Assembly (NCBI RefSeq): GCF_041438865.1
Contig: NZ_CP109450.1
Coordinates: 6,574,001 to 6,638,000, forward strand
Source of the DNA: Streptomyces sp. NBC_01471
GTDB lineage: Bacteria > Actinomycetota > Actinomycetes > Streptomycetales > Streptomycetaceae
Direction of reading: 5' to 3'
DNA: 64,000 nucleotides
The notes under the pieces were generated by a model. It searched no databases. It was not told the origin of the DNA and saw only the letters and a program-made list of their open reading frames with translations. The position numbers were made by a program, and so were the translations under genes. Shown in pieces: positions 33,238 through 41,539 of this stretch (positions within the stretch are counted from its first letter, which is position 1; each line of letters opens with the position of its first letter).

Positions 33238-33254
33238 AGACATCCGATGTATCT
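33238..33254. promoter_or_regulatory. Operator-like word upstream of the FadR-type regulator
   Basis: agacatccgatgtatct contains the palindrome ACATCCGATGT (33240-33250) and is positioned between the regulator start at 33220 and its likely promoter. The same word occurs upstream of the GH95 gene. Confidence 0.65.
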
Positions 33255-33351
33255 GCTGATTATGGCTCCTCCGGGCCCGCTCGTGCACGCGGGTCCGCGG
33301 AACCCGCCGGATCAGGCCGTCCGCCACCTGTGCGGACCTGTGTCAGCTGCC

Positions 33352-33367
33352 ATATTTCAGGGCTAAG
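33352..33367. promoter_or_regulatory. Operator-like word in the MarR promoter
   Basis: atatttcagggctaag, read on the other strand as CTTAGCCCTGAAATAT, lies about 50 bases upstream of the MarR start. It resembles ctaagggcttaaatat at 44140-44155 (12 of 16 positions identical). The stretch tcagggctaag also recurs as tcagggctagg at 44126-44136. It is a candidate autoregulatory MarR site. Confidence 0.5.
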
Positions 33368-33416
33368 ATTTCATCCTTGTATGACGTTGTGAGCGGTGAC
33401 AGGGAGGCTGCGGCGC

Positions 33417-33983
33417 ATGGCCGGGAAGAAGGCGGCGGGGGCACATCAGGATGCTGTCGCGTCCATTGTGGCGGACTGGGCGAGGGAGCGCCCCGAACTG
33501 GACACCGCGCCCCTGGAGGTCCTCGCCAGGCTGCACCGCACCTTCCTCCGGTACAGCACCCGGCTCACCACCGCGATCGACCGGCACGGACTCTCGGTGG
33601 CGGGCTTCGACGTACTGACCGCACTGCGCAGGTCCGGTACGCCCTACCGGCTGACGGCGGGCCAGCTCGCCGACTCGGGCCTGGTGTCGTCGGCCGGGGT
33701 GACGCTGCGGATCGACCGGCTGGAGAAGGACGGCCTGATCGTCCGGGAACGCGACGCCGAGGACCGCCGCGTCGTCTACTCGCGGCTCACGGACGCCGGG
33801 CTGGCCAAGGTGGACGAGGTGTTCGCCGAGCATCTCGACAACGAACGCCGGATGCTCGGCGGCCTCACCCCCGCGGAGTGCCGCCAGCTGGCACGGCTGC
33901 TCTCCCGTCTTGAGCGGTCCATCACCGGCTCGGACACGGACCCCGGCCCGGCCGGCGCGCAGGGCGCCCCCGGCGGTCAGTGA
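33417..33983 (+). CDS. MarR-family regulator of the aromatic catabolic operon
   Basis: A protein of 188 aa from the ATG at 33417, preceded by GGGAGG; an in-frame GTG 21 bases earlier is less likely. The winged helix-turn-helix shows TAGQLADSGLVSSAGVTLRI and IDRLEKDGLIVRERDAEDRR, the MarR recognition helix and wing. It is convergent with the Rieske gene and overlaps it by seven bases. MarR proteins are commonly released from DNA by aromatic acids, which fits the neighbouring operon. Related words in its own promoter and in the ALDH/MFS gap suggest it controls both. Confidence 0.88.
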   Translation: MAGKKAAGAHQDAVASIVADWARERPELDTAPLEVLARLHRTFLRYSTRLTTAIDRHGLSVAGFDVLTALRRSGTPYRLTAGQLADSGLVSSAGVTLRIDRLEKDGLIVRERDAEDRRVVYSRLTDAGLAKVDEVFAEHLDNERRMLGGLTPAECRQLARLLSRLERSITGSDTDPGPAGAQGAPGGQ

Positions 33984-35002
33984 GCCGGTGCCGCGGCCTG
34001 CGCCTCGGCCTCCGCCCGGTACATCCTGCGCAGCCGGACCACGCCCAGGTCGTGCTGGTACAGGTTCTCCCGCTGGTCGGCGTCGGCGGGCATCGCCTCC
34101 AGCATCACCCGGTCCTGTTCCAGCACCGCCCAGTGGCGCTTCTCGATCAGGGTCCGGTAGAGGAAGCGCCAGCTGTCCCGCTGCCAGCCCTCGACCTTGC
34201 GGTAGCGCCAGAAGAAGACGCCCGTACGGTTCTCGTCCACCGGGCAGACCATCCCGACGATGCCGAACGGGCCCCCGGGGCCCGCCGACGGCGGATACGG
34301 GATCGACAGGTCGACCCAGTCCACACCGGTCCTGCACAGTTCCACCCAGTCGAAGTTGACGCCCCGCTGGTCGGTCTTCTCGAAGAAGTAGCCGCGGTCC
34401 GTCTCGCGGATGCGGAACTTGGCCGTGGTGTCGCCGTCGAACATGGTGTGCGACTCGTGGTGCAGGAACGCGCCGTGCATCGGGTCGAGCAGGTTCTCCA
34501 CCGCGTACCGCCAGGGGCCGTTCCACTCCGCGTAGCAGAGGAACGAGTCGGTGTCCGGGTCGGTGAGCGGCTCCGGCAGCGTCAGCGGCGCCGGTTCGGG
34601 GTGCTCGTCGTCGCCGAAGTACGCGAGCACCGCCCCGCCCACCTCGCGTACCGGCAGGCTCCTGACGAGCTTCTTGCCCTCCAGATTGCAGCCGGGCAGC
34701 CCGGGCACCGAGGAAACCGTACCGTCGGTCTCGATTTCGAGCCCGTGGTACCAGCAGGCCACCCGGTCGCCCAGGTGCTTGCCCAGCGAGAGCGGTGCGC
34801 CGCGGTGCGGGCAGCGGTCGGCGAGCATGCTCAGCGTCGAGTCGGAGCGGCGGAACAGCAGCCACTGCTCCCCGAGCACGGTGACCTTGCGCATGGCGCC
34901 CGGCGCCACGAAGCGGGAGGGCACGACGGGGTGCCACTGGTTGCGCAGTCCGGTGGCGTAGATGTGGTCGGCGGTGAGGCGGTCGGCAGGCGAAGTGGTC
35001 AT
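33977..35002 (-). CDS. Rieske-type aromatic oxygenase, catalytic subunit
   Basis: A protein of 341 aa, last gene of the leftward operon, from the ATG at 35002. The Rieske [2Fe-2S] ligands are Cys64-His66 (CPHRG) and Cys83-His86 (CWYHG). The mononuclear iron site is NLLDPMHGAFLHH with Asp173, His176 and His181, and a likely third ligand aspartate lies in the EQDRVM segment near residue 310. Length and layout fit single-component terminal oxygenases of the VanA/phthalate/carbazole type, which take electrons from a reductase with a plant-type ferredoxin domain like the one encoded upstream. The reaction is either ring dihydroxylation or demethylation; the substrate is unknown. Confidence 0.9.
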   Translation of the reverse strand: MTTSPADRLTADHIYATGLRNQWHPVVPSRFVAPGAMRKVTVLGEQWLLFRRSDSTLSMLADRCPHRGAPLSLGKHLGDRVACWYHGLEIETDGTVSSVPGLPGCNLEGKKLVRSLPVREVGGAVLAYFGDDEHPEPAPLTLPEPLTDPDTDSFLCYAEWNGPWRYAVENLLDPMHGAFLHHESHTMFDGDTTAKFRIRETDRGYFFEKTDQRGVNFDWVELCRTGVDWVDLSIPYPPSAGPGGPFGIVGMVCPVDENRTGVFFWRYRKVEGWQRDSWRFLYRTLIEKRHWAVLEQDRVMLEAMPADADQRENLYQHDLGVVRLRRMYRAEAEAQAAAPAH

Positions 35003-35003
35003 G

Positions 35004-35228
35004 TCACGCTCCCAGTCGGTTGATCTCGTCGCGGAAGGACCGCTCGGTCCACGGGGCGCCGTCGGGGGAGTGCACCTGGCGGGCGTTGAGTCCCCGTACG
35101 ATGTCGGCCAGTTCATGGCCCTCGTGGGTGAAGACCTCTTCGAGCGCCGAGGCCAGCCGGTACTCGTAGGGGGTGGGCTCATGGGTGCGCGACTGATGTA
35201 CGTCCAGGTAGGGCCAGTCGGTGGTCAT
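35004..35228 (-). CDS. Small recombinase-like helix-turn-helix protein in a Rieske operon
   Basis: A protein of 74 aa. Its second half, VRGLNARQVHSPDGAPWTER followed by SFRDEINRLG, resembles the Recombinase (helix-turn-helix) domain of large serine recombinases, where a similar LNxxGxxTxxGxxWT pattern occurs. The N-terminus (WPYLDVHQSRTHEPTPYEYR) is unlike a recombinase. It sits between the ferredoxin reductase and the Rieske oxygenase genes, one base before the latter. I recall such proteins beside Rieske oxygenases in other bacteria, annotated as recombinase-like, with no function assigned. It may be an assembly or regulatory factor. Confidence 0.75.
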   Translation of the reverse strand: MTTDWPYLDVHQSRTHEPTPYEYRLASALEEVFTHEGHELADIVRGLNARQVHSPDGAPWTERSFRDEINRLGA

Positions 35229-35256
35229 CGCGGAGTCTCCAGAGGGGTTCGGGGTT

Positions 35257-36204
35257 TCACAGGTCGAGGACGAGAGGGCCGGAGGCGCAGCGCGACACGC
35301 AGATCATCATGGTCGCGTTCGACGCGTGCTCGGTGTCGCTGAGGACGAAGTCCCGGTGGTCCGGGGTGCCTTCGAGCACCCGGGTCTCGCAGGTCCCGCA
35401 GATGCCGTCCCGGCACGAGCTGCCGACCGGGATGCCCGCGGCTTCGACGGCCGCCAGGACGGAGGTGCCGCTGCCGACCGTGACGGTGACGCCGGACGCC
35501 CGGCACTCCACGTCGAAGGCCGTGTCGTCACCGGCCGGCTCGACGGCCGGTGCGGCGAACCGCTCCACCCGCAGCAGTCCGGCCGGACAGGCCGCCTCGA
35601 CGGCGGCGAGCAGCGGCTCGGGCCCGCAGCAGTAGACCAGGGTGCCGGGCCCCACACCGTCCAGCGCCGCCGCCAGATCGATGTGGCCCAGCTCGTCCTG
35701 CGGGTGCAGGACCACATTCCCGCCGCCGAGCGCGGCCAGTTCGGAGCCGAACGCCATGGAGGCCCGCGTCCGGCCACCGTGCACCAGGGTGTACGGAACG
35801 GCCCGGCGACCGGCCTCGCGGGCCATCGGCAGGATCGGGGTGATGCCGATCCCGCCCGCGATGAAGACGTAACGCTCCGCCCCGTCCAGTGGGAAGTGGT
35901 TCCGCGGCCCGGTGGCGGTGACCCGCCGGCCGGGGCGCAGCCGGGTGTGCACGTACCGCGAACCGCCGCGCGACGACGGCTCGTCCAGGACGCCGATGCG
36001 GTAGCCGGACAGGTCGTGCGGGTCTCCGCAGAGCGAGTACTGCCGGGTGAGCCCGCCGACCTCCAGGTCGAGATGGGCACCGGGCTCCCAGGCCGGCAGC
36101 GGTTTGCCGTCCGGGTGGACGAGGCCGACCGAGAGGACCCCGTCGGCCTCCAGGGTCATGGTGCGGACAAGAAGTTCGAGCCGGGGTTCGCTGGGCGCGT
36201 CCAT
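35257..36204 (-). CDS. Ferredoxin reductase with C-terminal [2Fe-2S] domain (phthalate dioxygenase reductase type)
   Basis: A protein of 315 aa. The order is an FMN/FAD-binding barrel (RQYSLCGDP, residues 54-62), an NAD-binding domain (FIAGGIGITPIL, 114-125; YCCGPEPLL, 191-199) and a plant-type ferredoxin with cluster ligands Cys264, Cys269, Cys272 and Cys302. This is the layout of phthalate dioxygenase reductase and VanB, which pass electrons from NADH to a Rieske oxygenase. It is the natural partner of the Rieske gene two places downstream in the same operon. Confidence 0.92.
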   Translation of the reverse strand: MDAPSEPRLELLVRTMTLEADGVLSVGLVHPDGKPLPAWEPGAHLDLEVGGLTRQYSLCGDPHDLSGYRIGVLDEPSSRGGSRYVHTRLRPGRRVTATGPRNHFPLDGAERYVFIAGGIGITPILPMAREAGRRAVPYTLVHGGRTRASMAFGSELAALGGGNVVLHPQDELGHIDLAAALDGVGPGTLVYCCGPEPLLAAVEAACPAGLLRVERFAAPAVEPAGDDTAFDVECRASGVTVTVGSGTSVLAAVEAAGIPVGSSCRDGICGTCETRVLEGTPDHRDFVLSDTEHASNATMMICVSRCASGPLVLDL

Positions 36205-36214
36205 GGTGGCCTCC

Positions 36215-37840
36215 CTACGCCGTGGGGATCGTGACGGGCGGGGTGAACGGGTTCTTCATCGGGCCGAGCGCGGCCAGATCGACCTCGACGAGCACCGGCC
36301 CGGCGGACGCCACCGCCTGTTCGAGTACCGGGTGTGCGTGGCCGGGGGCCGCGATCCGGGCGTACGGGAGGCCGCAGGCGCGGGCCAGCTGTTCGAAGTC
36401 GGGTGTGGCCAGATCGACCCCGGACCGCCGCTCGCTGTAGCGGTCCTGCATGTTGCGGAGTACGCCGTAGCCGCCGTCGTTGAACACGACCAGCGTCAGG
36501 GCCGGGCGCTCCTGGGCGAGCGTGAGCAGTTCGCCGAGGTGGACGGCGAGGCCGCCGTCACCCGCCAGCACCACCGTGGGGGTGTCCGGCCGGGCGAGCG
36601 CCGCTCCTATGCCCATGCCGAGGCCCTGTCCGATGCCCCCGCCGCGCGGGAAGACATTGGACCGGGGGTCGTACATGTCGAGCAGCCGGTTGCCCCAGCT
36701 GCTGGAGGCGATGGTGACATCGCGGGCGACGACCGCCTCGCGGGGCAGTACGGCCCGCAGTGCGTCGCAGACCGCCGCCTGTGGGCCGATGGAGTCGTGC
36801 AGCAGGGCCCGTACCTCCTCGCGCACGGCCGTGACCCGGGCCGTCCAGTCCGGTTCTGCCGCACGCGCGTGCGGCAGCAGGGATTCCAGTACATCGGCCG
36901 CCCGCCCGTGCAGGGCGTGACGCGCCGGGTAGACACGGCCCGGTGCGGCCGGGTCGACATCGAGCTGGATGTGGGCCGGGGGCAGTTCGAGGGTGTAGTC
37001 GGCGGTCTCGTTGGACCGGAAGTGCGTGCCGACGGTGAGCAGCACGTCCGCCTCGGCGAGCAGGGCGCGCCCCGCCGGGGTGGTGGCGAAGTTGCCGATG
37101 ACCGCCGGGTGGTCCTCCGGCACCGCTCCCCGCCCCGAGTTGGACGTCAGCAGGCCCGCGCCTGTCGCGGCGAGCAGCGCCGTCAGCTGCGGCCCGGCGC
37201 CGGTCGCGCCGCCACCCGCCCAGATCAGCGGGCGCCGGGCGGATGCCAGCAGCGCTGCCGCCGAGGCGAGTTCCGCCGCGTCGGGCACCGGGTGCGGGCG
37301 TTCGCCGGGCACCGCACCGGTGTCGGTCTGCGCCGTGTACTGGAGATCCACCGGCCACTCGACGCTGCCGGGTCCGCCGGGAGCGGTGAGCGCGGCCCGG
37401 GCCGCCTCGCGCAGCAGACGGCCCGCGTCATCGGCCGATGTGACGGTCGCGGCGTAGGCGGAGACCGCGCGCAACATCGCGAGCTGGTCCCGGGTCTCAT
37501 GGATGAAGCCGCGCCCGCCGCCCAGATAGGCGCTGTCGATCTGCCCGGTGACGTGCAGGACCGCTGTGCCCGAGCTGAGCGACTCGATGAGCGAGCCGGC
37601 CGCGTTGCCCGCGCCGGTGCCCGTGGAGGTGAGCGCGCAGCCGATCGAGCCGCGCGCCCGGCCGTACGCGTCGGCGGCGCTGACGGCGGTGGCCTCGTGC
37701 CGCACGGGCACGAAGCGCAGCTCCCGGTCGACGGCCTCGACCAGCGGCAGGTTGTGCACGCTGACGATGCCGAAGACCGTGTCGATGCCGAGTTCGCGCA
37801 GGACGGCGACGAGGAGATCGCCTCCGGTGGTGTAACGCAT
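36215..37840 (-). CDS. Thiamine diphosphate-dependent enzyme (acetolactate synthase/benzoylformate decarboxylase fold)
   Basis: A protein of 541 aa with the three-domain layout of the pyruvate oxidase/decarboxylase group. The pyrimidine-domain glutamate that activates ThDP is Glu49 (VPVRHEATA). The ThDP/Mg motif starts GDGG at 427-430 and ends FNDGG at 453-457, as in the usual GDG...N pattern. Members decarboxylate 2-keto acids, sometimes joining the product to an aldehyde. In this operon a role in processing a keto acid formed after ring cleavage or in side-chain removal is plausible; I cannot choose. Confidence 0.88.
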   Translation of the reverse strand: MRYTTGGDLLVAVLRELGIDTVFGIVSVHNLPLVEAVDRELRFVPVRHEATAVSAADAYGRARGSIGCALTSTGTGAGNAAGSLIESLSSGTAVLHVTGQIDSAYLGGGRGFIHETRDQLAMLRAVSAYAATVTSADDAGRLLREAARAALTAPGGPGSVEWPVDLQYTAQTDTGAVPGERPHPVPDAAELASAAALLASARRPLIWAGGGATGAGPQLTALLAATGAGLLTSNSGRGAVPEDHPAVIGNFATTPAGRALLAEADVLLTVGTHFRSNETADYTLELPPAHIQLDVDPAAPGRVYPARHALHGRAADVLESLLPHARAAEPDWTARVTAVREEVRALLHDSIGPQAAVCDALRAVLPREAVVARDVTIASSSWGNRLLDMYDPRSNVFPRGGGIGQGLGMGIGAALARPDTPTVVLAGDGGLAVHLGELLTLAQERPALTLVVFNDGGYGVLRNMQDRYSERRSGVDLATPDFEQLARACGLPYARIAAPGHAHPVLEQAVASAGPVLVEVDLAALGPMKNPFTPPVTIPTA

Positions 37841-37850
37841 GGTGGTCTCC

Positions 37851-38639
37851 TCAGAGGATGGAGCGGCCGACGCCGCCGCAGACGTCGACGGCGGTGCCGG
37901 TGATGTACGAGGCGCGGGGCGAGAGCAGGGCCACCACCGCGTAGGCGACCTCTTCGGCGCGGCCGAGCCGGCCGAGCGAGACCCCGCGGTCGGCGGCCAG
38001 TTCCGCCTGCCACCGCTCGTACGGCTGCGAGGTGCCGGACGCCGTGTGGCGGCGGGTCCACTGCCCGGTGTCGACCAGGCCCAGGCAGACCGAGTTGACC
38101 CGGATCCCGTCCGGGGCCAGCTCCTGCGACAGGGACTTGGAGAGGTTGAGGATCCCGGCGCGTGCGGCGCTGGTGGTGATGAGCCGGGGTTCGGGCTGCC
38201 TGGCGAGTACCGCGTTGATGTTGACGACGGAGGCGACCGGCGAGGCGCGCAGCAGGGCGAGCCCCGCGTGCAGCGGGTTCAGGACGCCGGCGAACTTCAG
38301 CTCCAGCTCGTCCCGCCAGTCCTCCGCCGTGCTCTCGGCGAGGCTCTTCATCCGCGACTGGCCGGCGTTGTTGACGAGCCCGTCCAGCGCGCCGAAGTGC
38401 TCCGCGGTGCGCTCGGTGAAGCGGCGGACCGCTCCGGCGTCCCGGACGTCGCAGACCCCGGTGAGCAGCCGGTCACCGCCCGCGCCGAGACCGGCGGCGG
38501 CCGCGGCGAGCCGGTCGGCGTCGCGGCCGCAGGTGGCGACGTTGGCGCCTTCGTCGAGCAGGGCGCGGACCGTGGCCAGGCCGACGCCCGAGCTGCCGCC
38601 GGTGACCAGTACGGTGCGGTCGGCGAGGCACAGATCCAT
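37851..38639 (-). CDS. SDR-fold protein without the canonical catalytic triad
   Basis: A protein of 262 aa. The cofactor motif GGSSGVG and VNNAG are intact, so NAD(P) binding is likely. But the positions aligned with the catalytic Ser, Tyr and Lys are Ala143, Thr156 and Arg160, in VVNINAVLARQPEPRL followed by ITTSAARAG. A subgroup of SDRs with a similar TTSAARAG segment exists, so this is not a random mutation. It probably uses other residues, or has a non-redox role. It lies ten bases upstream of the ThDP gene. Confidence 0.85.
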   Translation of the reverse strand: MDLCLADRTVLVTGGSSGVGLATVRALLDEGANVATCGRDADRLAAAAAGLGAGGDRLLTGVCDVRDAGAVRRFTERTAEHFGALDGLVNNAGQSRMKSLAESTAEDWRDELELKFAGVLNPLHAGLALLRASPVASVVNINAVLARQPEPRLITTSAARAGILNLSKSLSQELAPDGIRVNSVCLGLVDTGQWTRRHTASGTSQPYERWQAELAADRGVSLGRLGRAEEVAYAVVALLSPRASYITGTAVDVCGGVGRSIL

Positions 38640-38656
38640 ATCAGTTGCTCCGAGGG

Positions 38657-39397
38657 TCAGTTCATGGTGAAGCCGCCGTTGACGGCGATCACCTGTCCGG
38701 TGAGATAGCGGGACTCCGCGCCCAGCAGGAACGAGACGAGCCCCAGCAGGTCGTCGGGGCGCTGCGGGCGTGAGATGGCCCGGTTGGCGCGGTACAGCTC
38801 ATGGCGCTCGGCCGGTACCGAATCGGTGGCCTCGCCCTCGGTGATGCCGGGCGCCACCGCGTTCACGGTGATGCCCCGGTCGCCGAGTTCCCGGGCCATC
38901 GCCCGGGTGAGCGCGATCACCGCGCCCTTGGACGTGACGTAGTGGGCGAGCCGTACCGAGCCGTACAGGGCGGCGTCGGACGCGAGATGGACGATGCGCC
39001 CGCTCTCGCCGTGCGCCAGCAGCTGGGGCAGCAGCGCCCGGGAGACCAGCCAGGGGGAGCGGGCGTTCACGGCCATCAGCCGGTCCCACTCCGCGACGGT
39101 GATGTCCTGGAACTCCTTGCCGCCGACACCGTTGGCGAGCGCCGCGTTGTTGACGAGACCGTGCAGCGGGCCGAGACCGGCGACGGCCGACGCGAGGGCG
39201 TCGACCGAGGCGGGGTCCGCCACGTCGCACGGTACGAAGTGGGCGTCGAGCCCCTCGTCGCGCAGCGCGCGGACCGCCGGTTCGCCGCGTTCCGGGTCCA
39301 GTTCGGCGATCACGGTGCGGAAGCCGTCCCGGCCCGCCCGGCGGGCCATGGCCAGTCCCAGGCCACGGCCGGCGCCGGTGATGACGACGGTGCGCAT
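38657..39397 (-). CDS. Classical SDR dehydrogenase
   Basis: A protein of 246 aa with all expected features: GAGRGLG cofactor loop, VNNAA, catalytic Ser in HLASDAALYG, Tyr and Lys in HYVTSKGAV, and LTGQVIAVNGGFTMN at the end. Its start overlaps the cupin stop by one base (TGATG), so the two are translated together. In an oxygenase operon it could rearomatise a cis-dihydrodiol to a catechol; this is an inference from context. Confidence 0.9.
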   Translation of the reverse strand: MRTVVITGAGRGLGLAMARRAGRDGFRTVIAELDPERGEPAVRALRDEGLDAHFVPCDVADPASVDALASAVAGLGPLHGLVNNAALANGVGGKEFQDITVAEWDRLMAVNARSPWLVSRALLPQLLAHGESGRIVHLASDAALYGSVRLAHYVTSKGAVIALTRAMARELGDRGITVNAVAPGITEGEATDSVPAERHELYRANRAISRPQRPDDLLGLVSFLLGAESRYLTGQVIAVNGGFTMN

Positions 39398-39918
39398 CAG
39401 TCGCGGGTCACGCCGTGCATCGGCGAGTGCTCGGGGTAGGTCGGGACCTGCGGCTTCTGCGTACCGATGACGACGCAGAACAGCGCGTCGGTGTCGCCCT
39501 CGTTCTTCAGGGAACGTGCCACGCCCGCCGGAACCACGATCATGTCGCGGTAGCCGAGCGTGCGGTACTCGGACTCGTCGTCCCCGCGGTGGATTCCGAC
39601 GCGGACCCTGCCCTCCAGGACGAAGAAGGCCTCCTCGACGTCGTGGTGGGTGTGCTCGGGGCCCTCGGCGCCCGGCGGCAGCAGCATGTTGGAGAAGGTG
39701 AAGCCGCCGGACGGCAGGATCCGGTTGTCGCCGTCGTGGTTGCCGGTCGCGCCGGAGCCGACGTAGCGGATCTGCGCGCGCCGGTACTGCTCACCGGCCT
39801 TGGCCTGGAAGGCCAGGGTGTTCCAGTCGGGCTCGCGGGAGTCCTTGGTGGCGATCAGCGAGTCGGTGTAGCCGGCGAGGTCGCCGCCGTTGTCGTACTC
39901 GGTGGTGGTGACGGGCAT
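39397..39918 (-). CDS. Cupin-domain protein, cluster-associated
   Basis: A protein of 173 aa from the ATG at 39918, with AAGGAG upstream. Cupin motif 1 is recognisable as GPEHTHHDVEEAFFVLEG, giving two histidines and a glutamate. In motif 2 (YRDMIVVPAGVARSLKN) the usual metal-binding histidine is replaced by arginine. It may bind metal with a changed ligand set, or be a binding protein. It lies between the hydrolase gene (41 bases) and the classical SDR gene (overlapping). Confidence 0.85.
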   Translation of the reverse strand: MPVTTTEYDNGGDLAGYTDSLIATKDSREPDWNTLAFQAKAGEQYRRAQIRYVGSGATGNHDGDNRILPSGGFTFSNMLLPPGAEGPEHTHHDVEEAFFVLEGRVRVGIHRGDDESEYRTLGYRDMIVVPAGVARSLKNEGDTDALFCVVIGTQKPQVPTYPEHSPMHGVTRD

Positions 39919-39959
39919 GATGTGCTCCTTCTTCGTGGGGTGATGCTCGGGCCGCTCGG

Positions 39960-40754
39960 TCATTCGGGGATCTGTGCGGTGATCCGGAGGTGGGAGAGGA
40001 CCCAGGCGTCGAAGGCCCTGGGCTGCTCCTGATTGGCCAGGTGACCGGCGTCCTTGACGATCACGTAGGCGGACTTGTGGAGGGAGCCCGCGATGAGCTG
40101 GCTCGCCCCGACGCCGGTGATCCGGTCCTGGTCACCGCAGATGACCAGGGCGGGGGCGGTGATTCCGGCGAGTTCGGCCCGGAGGTCGGCCGCGGCCATC
40201 GCCTCCGTCGCGTAGCCGTAACCGGGCAGCCGGACGGCGCCTGCCATGGTGTCGACGACCCGCCGCACCAGATCCGGGGGCGCCGCGGCGGAGACGAGCC
40301 GGGGGCCGCGCTGTTCCGCGAAGGCCCGCGGCCCGGCTGCCGCCAGTTCGGCCGCCCGTCCGCGCATCGCCGCGGCCTTCGCCGGATCGGTGCCCGAGCC
40401 GGCGCTGGAGCCGGCGACGATCAGTGAGGCGACGAGCCCGGGGTGGCGGGAGGCCAGCCGCAGCGCGATGACCCCGCCCCAGGAGACGCCCAGCACATGG
40501 GCGCTGCCACCGCGCTCCTCGATCAGAGCGGCCGCCGCGTCCGCGTAACCGTCGAGCGTCAGGGGGCCCTGCGGGTCGGGTGACGCCGCGTAGCCCGGCG
40601 CGTCCCAGGCCACCACCCGGACGTACGCCGAGAGTTCGTCGAGCTGCGGGGCGAAGGCGGCCGAAGAGGAGCCGATGCCGTGCAGACAGAGCAGCAGCGG
40701 GCCCTGCGTCCCGGCCTCCGTCACGTGCGGGCCGGTCACCGGTGCGGCGGTCAC
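39960..40754 (-). CDS. Alpha/beta hydrolase (meta-cleavage-product hydrolase type)
   Basis: A protein of 264 aa from the GTG at 40754, which overlaps the stop of the preceding gene. It has the oxyanion motif LHGIGSSSAAF, the nucleophile elbow GVSWGG, the acid around CGDQDRITG and the histidine in DAGHLANQEQP. These fit C-C hydrolases that split 2-hydroxy-6-keto dienoates formed by extradiol ring cleavage. Association with an extradiol dioxygenase two genes upstream supports that reading. Confidence 0.87.
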   Translation of the reverse strand: MTAAPVTGPHVTEAGTQGPLLLCLHGIGSSSAAFAPQLDELSAYVRVVAWDAPGYAASPDPQGPLTLDGYADAAAALIEERGGSAHVLGVSWGGVIALRLASRHPGLVASLIVAGSSAGSGTDPAKAAAMRGRAAELAAAGPRAFAEQRGPRLVSAAAPPDLVRRVVDTMAGAVRLPGYGYATEAMAAADLRAELAGITAPALVICGDQDRITGVGASQLIAGSLHKSAYVIVKDAGHLANQEQPRAFDAWVLSHLRITAQIPE

Positions 40755-41539
40755 AGGATCTGCCCCGTCCGCCCGGCGACGGCCGCGATGCTGCGCAGCA
40801 CCGCGTACGGCACGATCCGGCTGGTGGCGGGGTTGCCCGGGTCGGGCAGGTGCGCGACCTCGAAGCGGTACGCCCCCTGCGGGCCCTCCGCCTCGATCAG
40901 ATGACGGGTGCGGTCGGCGCCCGGGTCGGCGACCACCCGGACCCGTACCGCGTCCAGGTCCCCCACGGCGAGGGCCACCGAAGCGGCCACATTGGTCGAC
41001 TTGGGGAATTTCACCGGGATGTCGCGTGCGGTGCCCGCCATGACCTCCACGGGACCGGTCGCCGACCGCAGTCGGCTCAGCAACTCCGCGTCCATCCAGG
41101 GCTGTTCCAGCGTCGACGGCAGTTTGGTGGTGGTCAGCCGTACGTCGTGCAGCGGTCCGAGGCCCCGGGCCGCCTGGAGCAGATCCAGGCCCCCGACGGC
41201 GCCCGCCGTGACGTACACCCGGCCCGGCCCGGCGTCCAGCAGCCGCTTCGTCAGCTCCTCGTCGGTGAGCGCCCCGGCCGACGCGATCAGCAGATCCGTC
41301 CCGGACCGCAGGATGCGTTCGGCCCACTCCCGTACGACGCCCTGGCCCGCCGCCTCCACGATCAGATCGCAGCGCTCCAGGGCCTCCTCGAACGTCAGCT
41401 GTGGGGCGGGCGCCTCGCCGATCGCGCGGTTGTCCACCACGCAGACCAGTTCGGCCCCTTCGACGGCACCCGCGGCGAGTGCGGTGCCCACGGTGCGGCC
41501 GATGGCGCCCCAGCCGACGAGTCCCACGCGGCGGGTCAT
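40751..41539 (-). CDS. Aspartate dehydrogenase-like oxidoreductase (NadX family)
   Basis: A protein of 262 aa from the ATG at 41539, overlapping the dioxygenase gene by four bases. The N-terminal NAD-binding motif is VGLVGWGAIGRTVG. The C-terminal domain carries the family's VKFPKSTNVAASVALAVGD. True aspartate dehydrogenases convert aspartate to iminoaspartate with NAD, but several catabolic operons carry paralogues whose substrate is not aspartate. Its position between an extradiol dioxygenase and a hydrolase suggests it acts on a pathway intermediate, perhaps a nitrogen-bearing one. Confidence 0.87.
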   Translation of the reverse strand: MTRRVGLVGWGAIGRTVGTALAAGAVEGAELVCVVDNRAIGEAPAPQLTFEEALERCDLIVEAAGQGVVREWAERILRSGTDLLIASAGALTDEELTKRLLDAGPGRVYVTAGAVGGLDLLQAARGLGPLHDVRLTTTKLPSTLEQPWMDAELLSRLRSATGPVEVMAGTARDIPVKFPKSTNVAASVALAVGDLDAVRVRVVADPGADRTRHLIEAEGPQGAYRFEVAHLPDPGNPATSRIVPYAVLRSIAAVAGRTGQIL

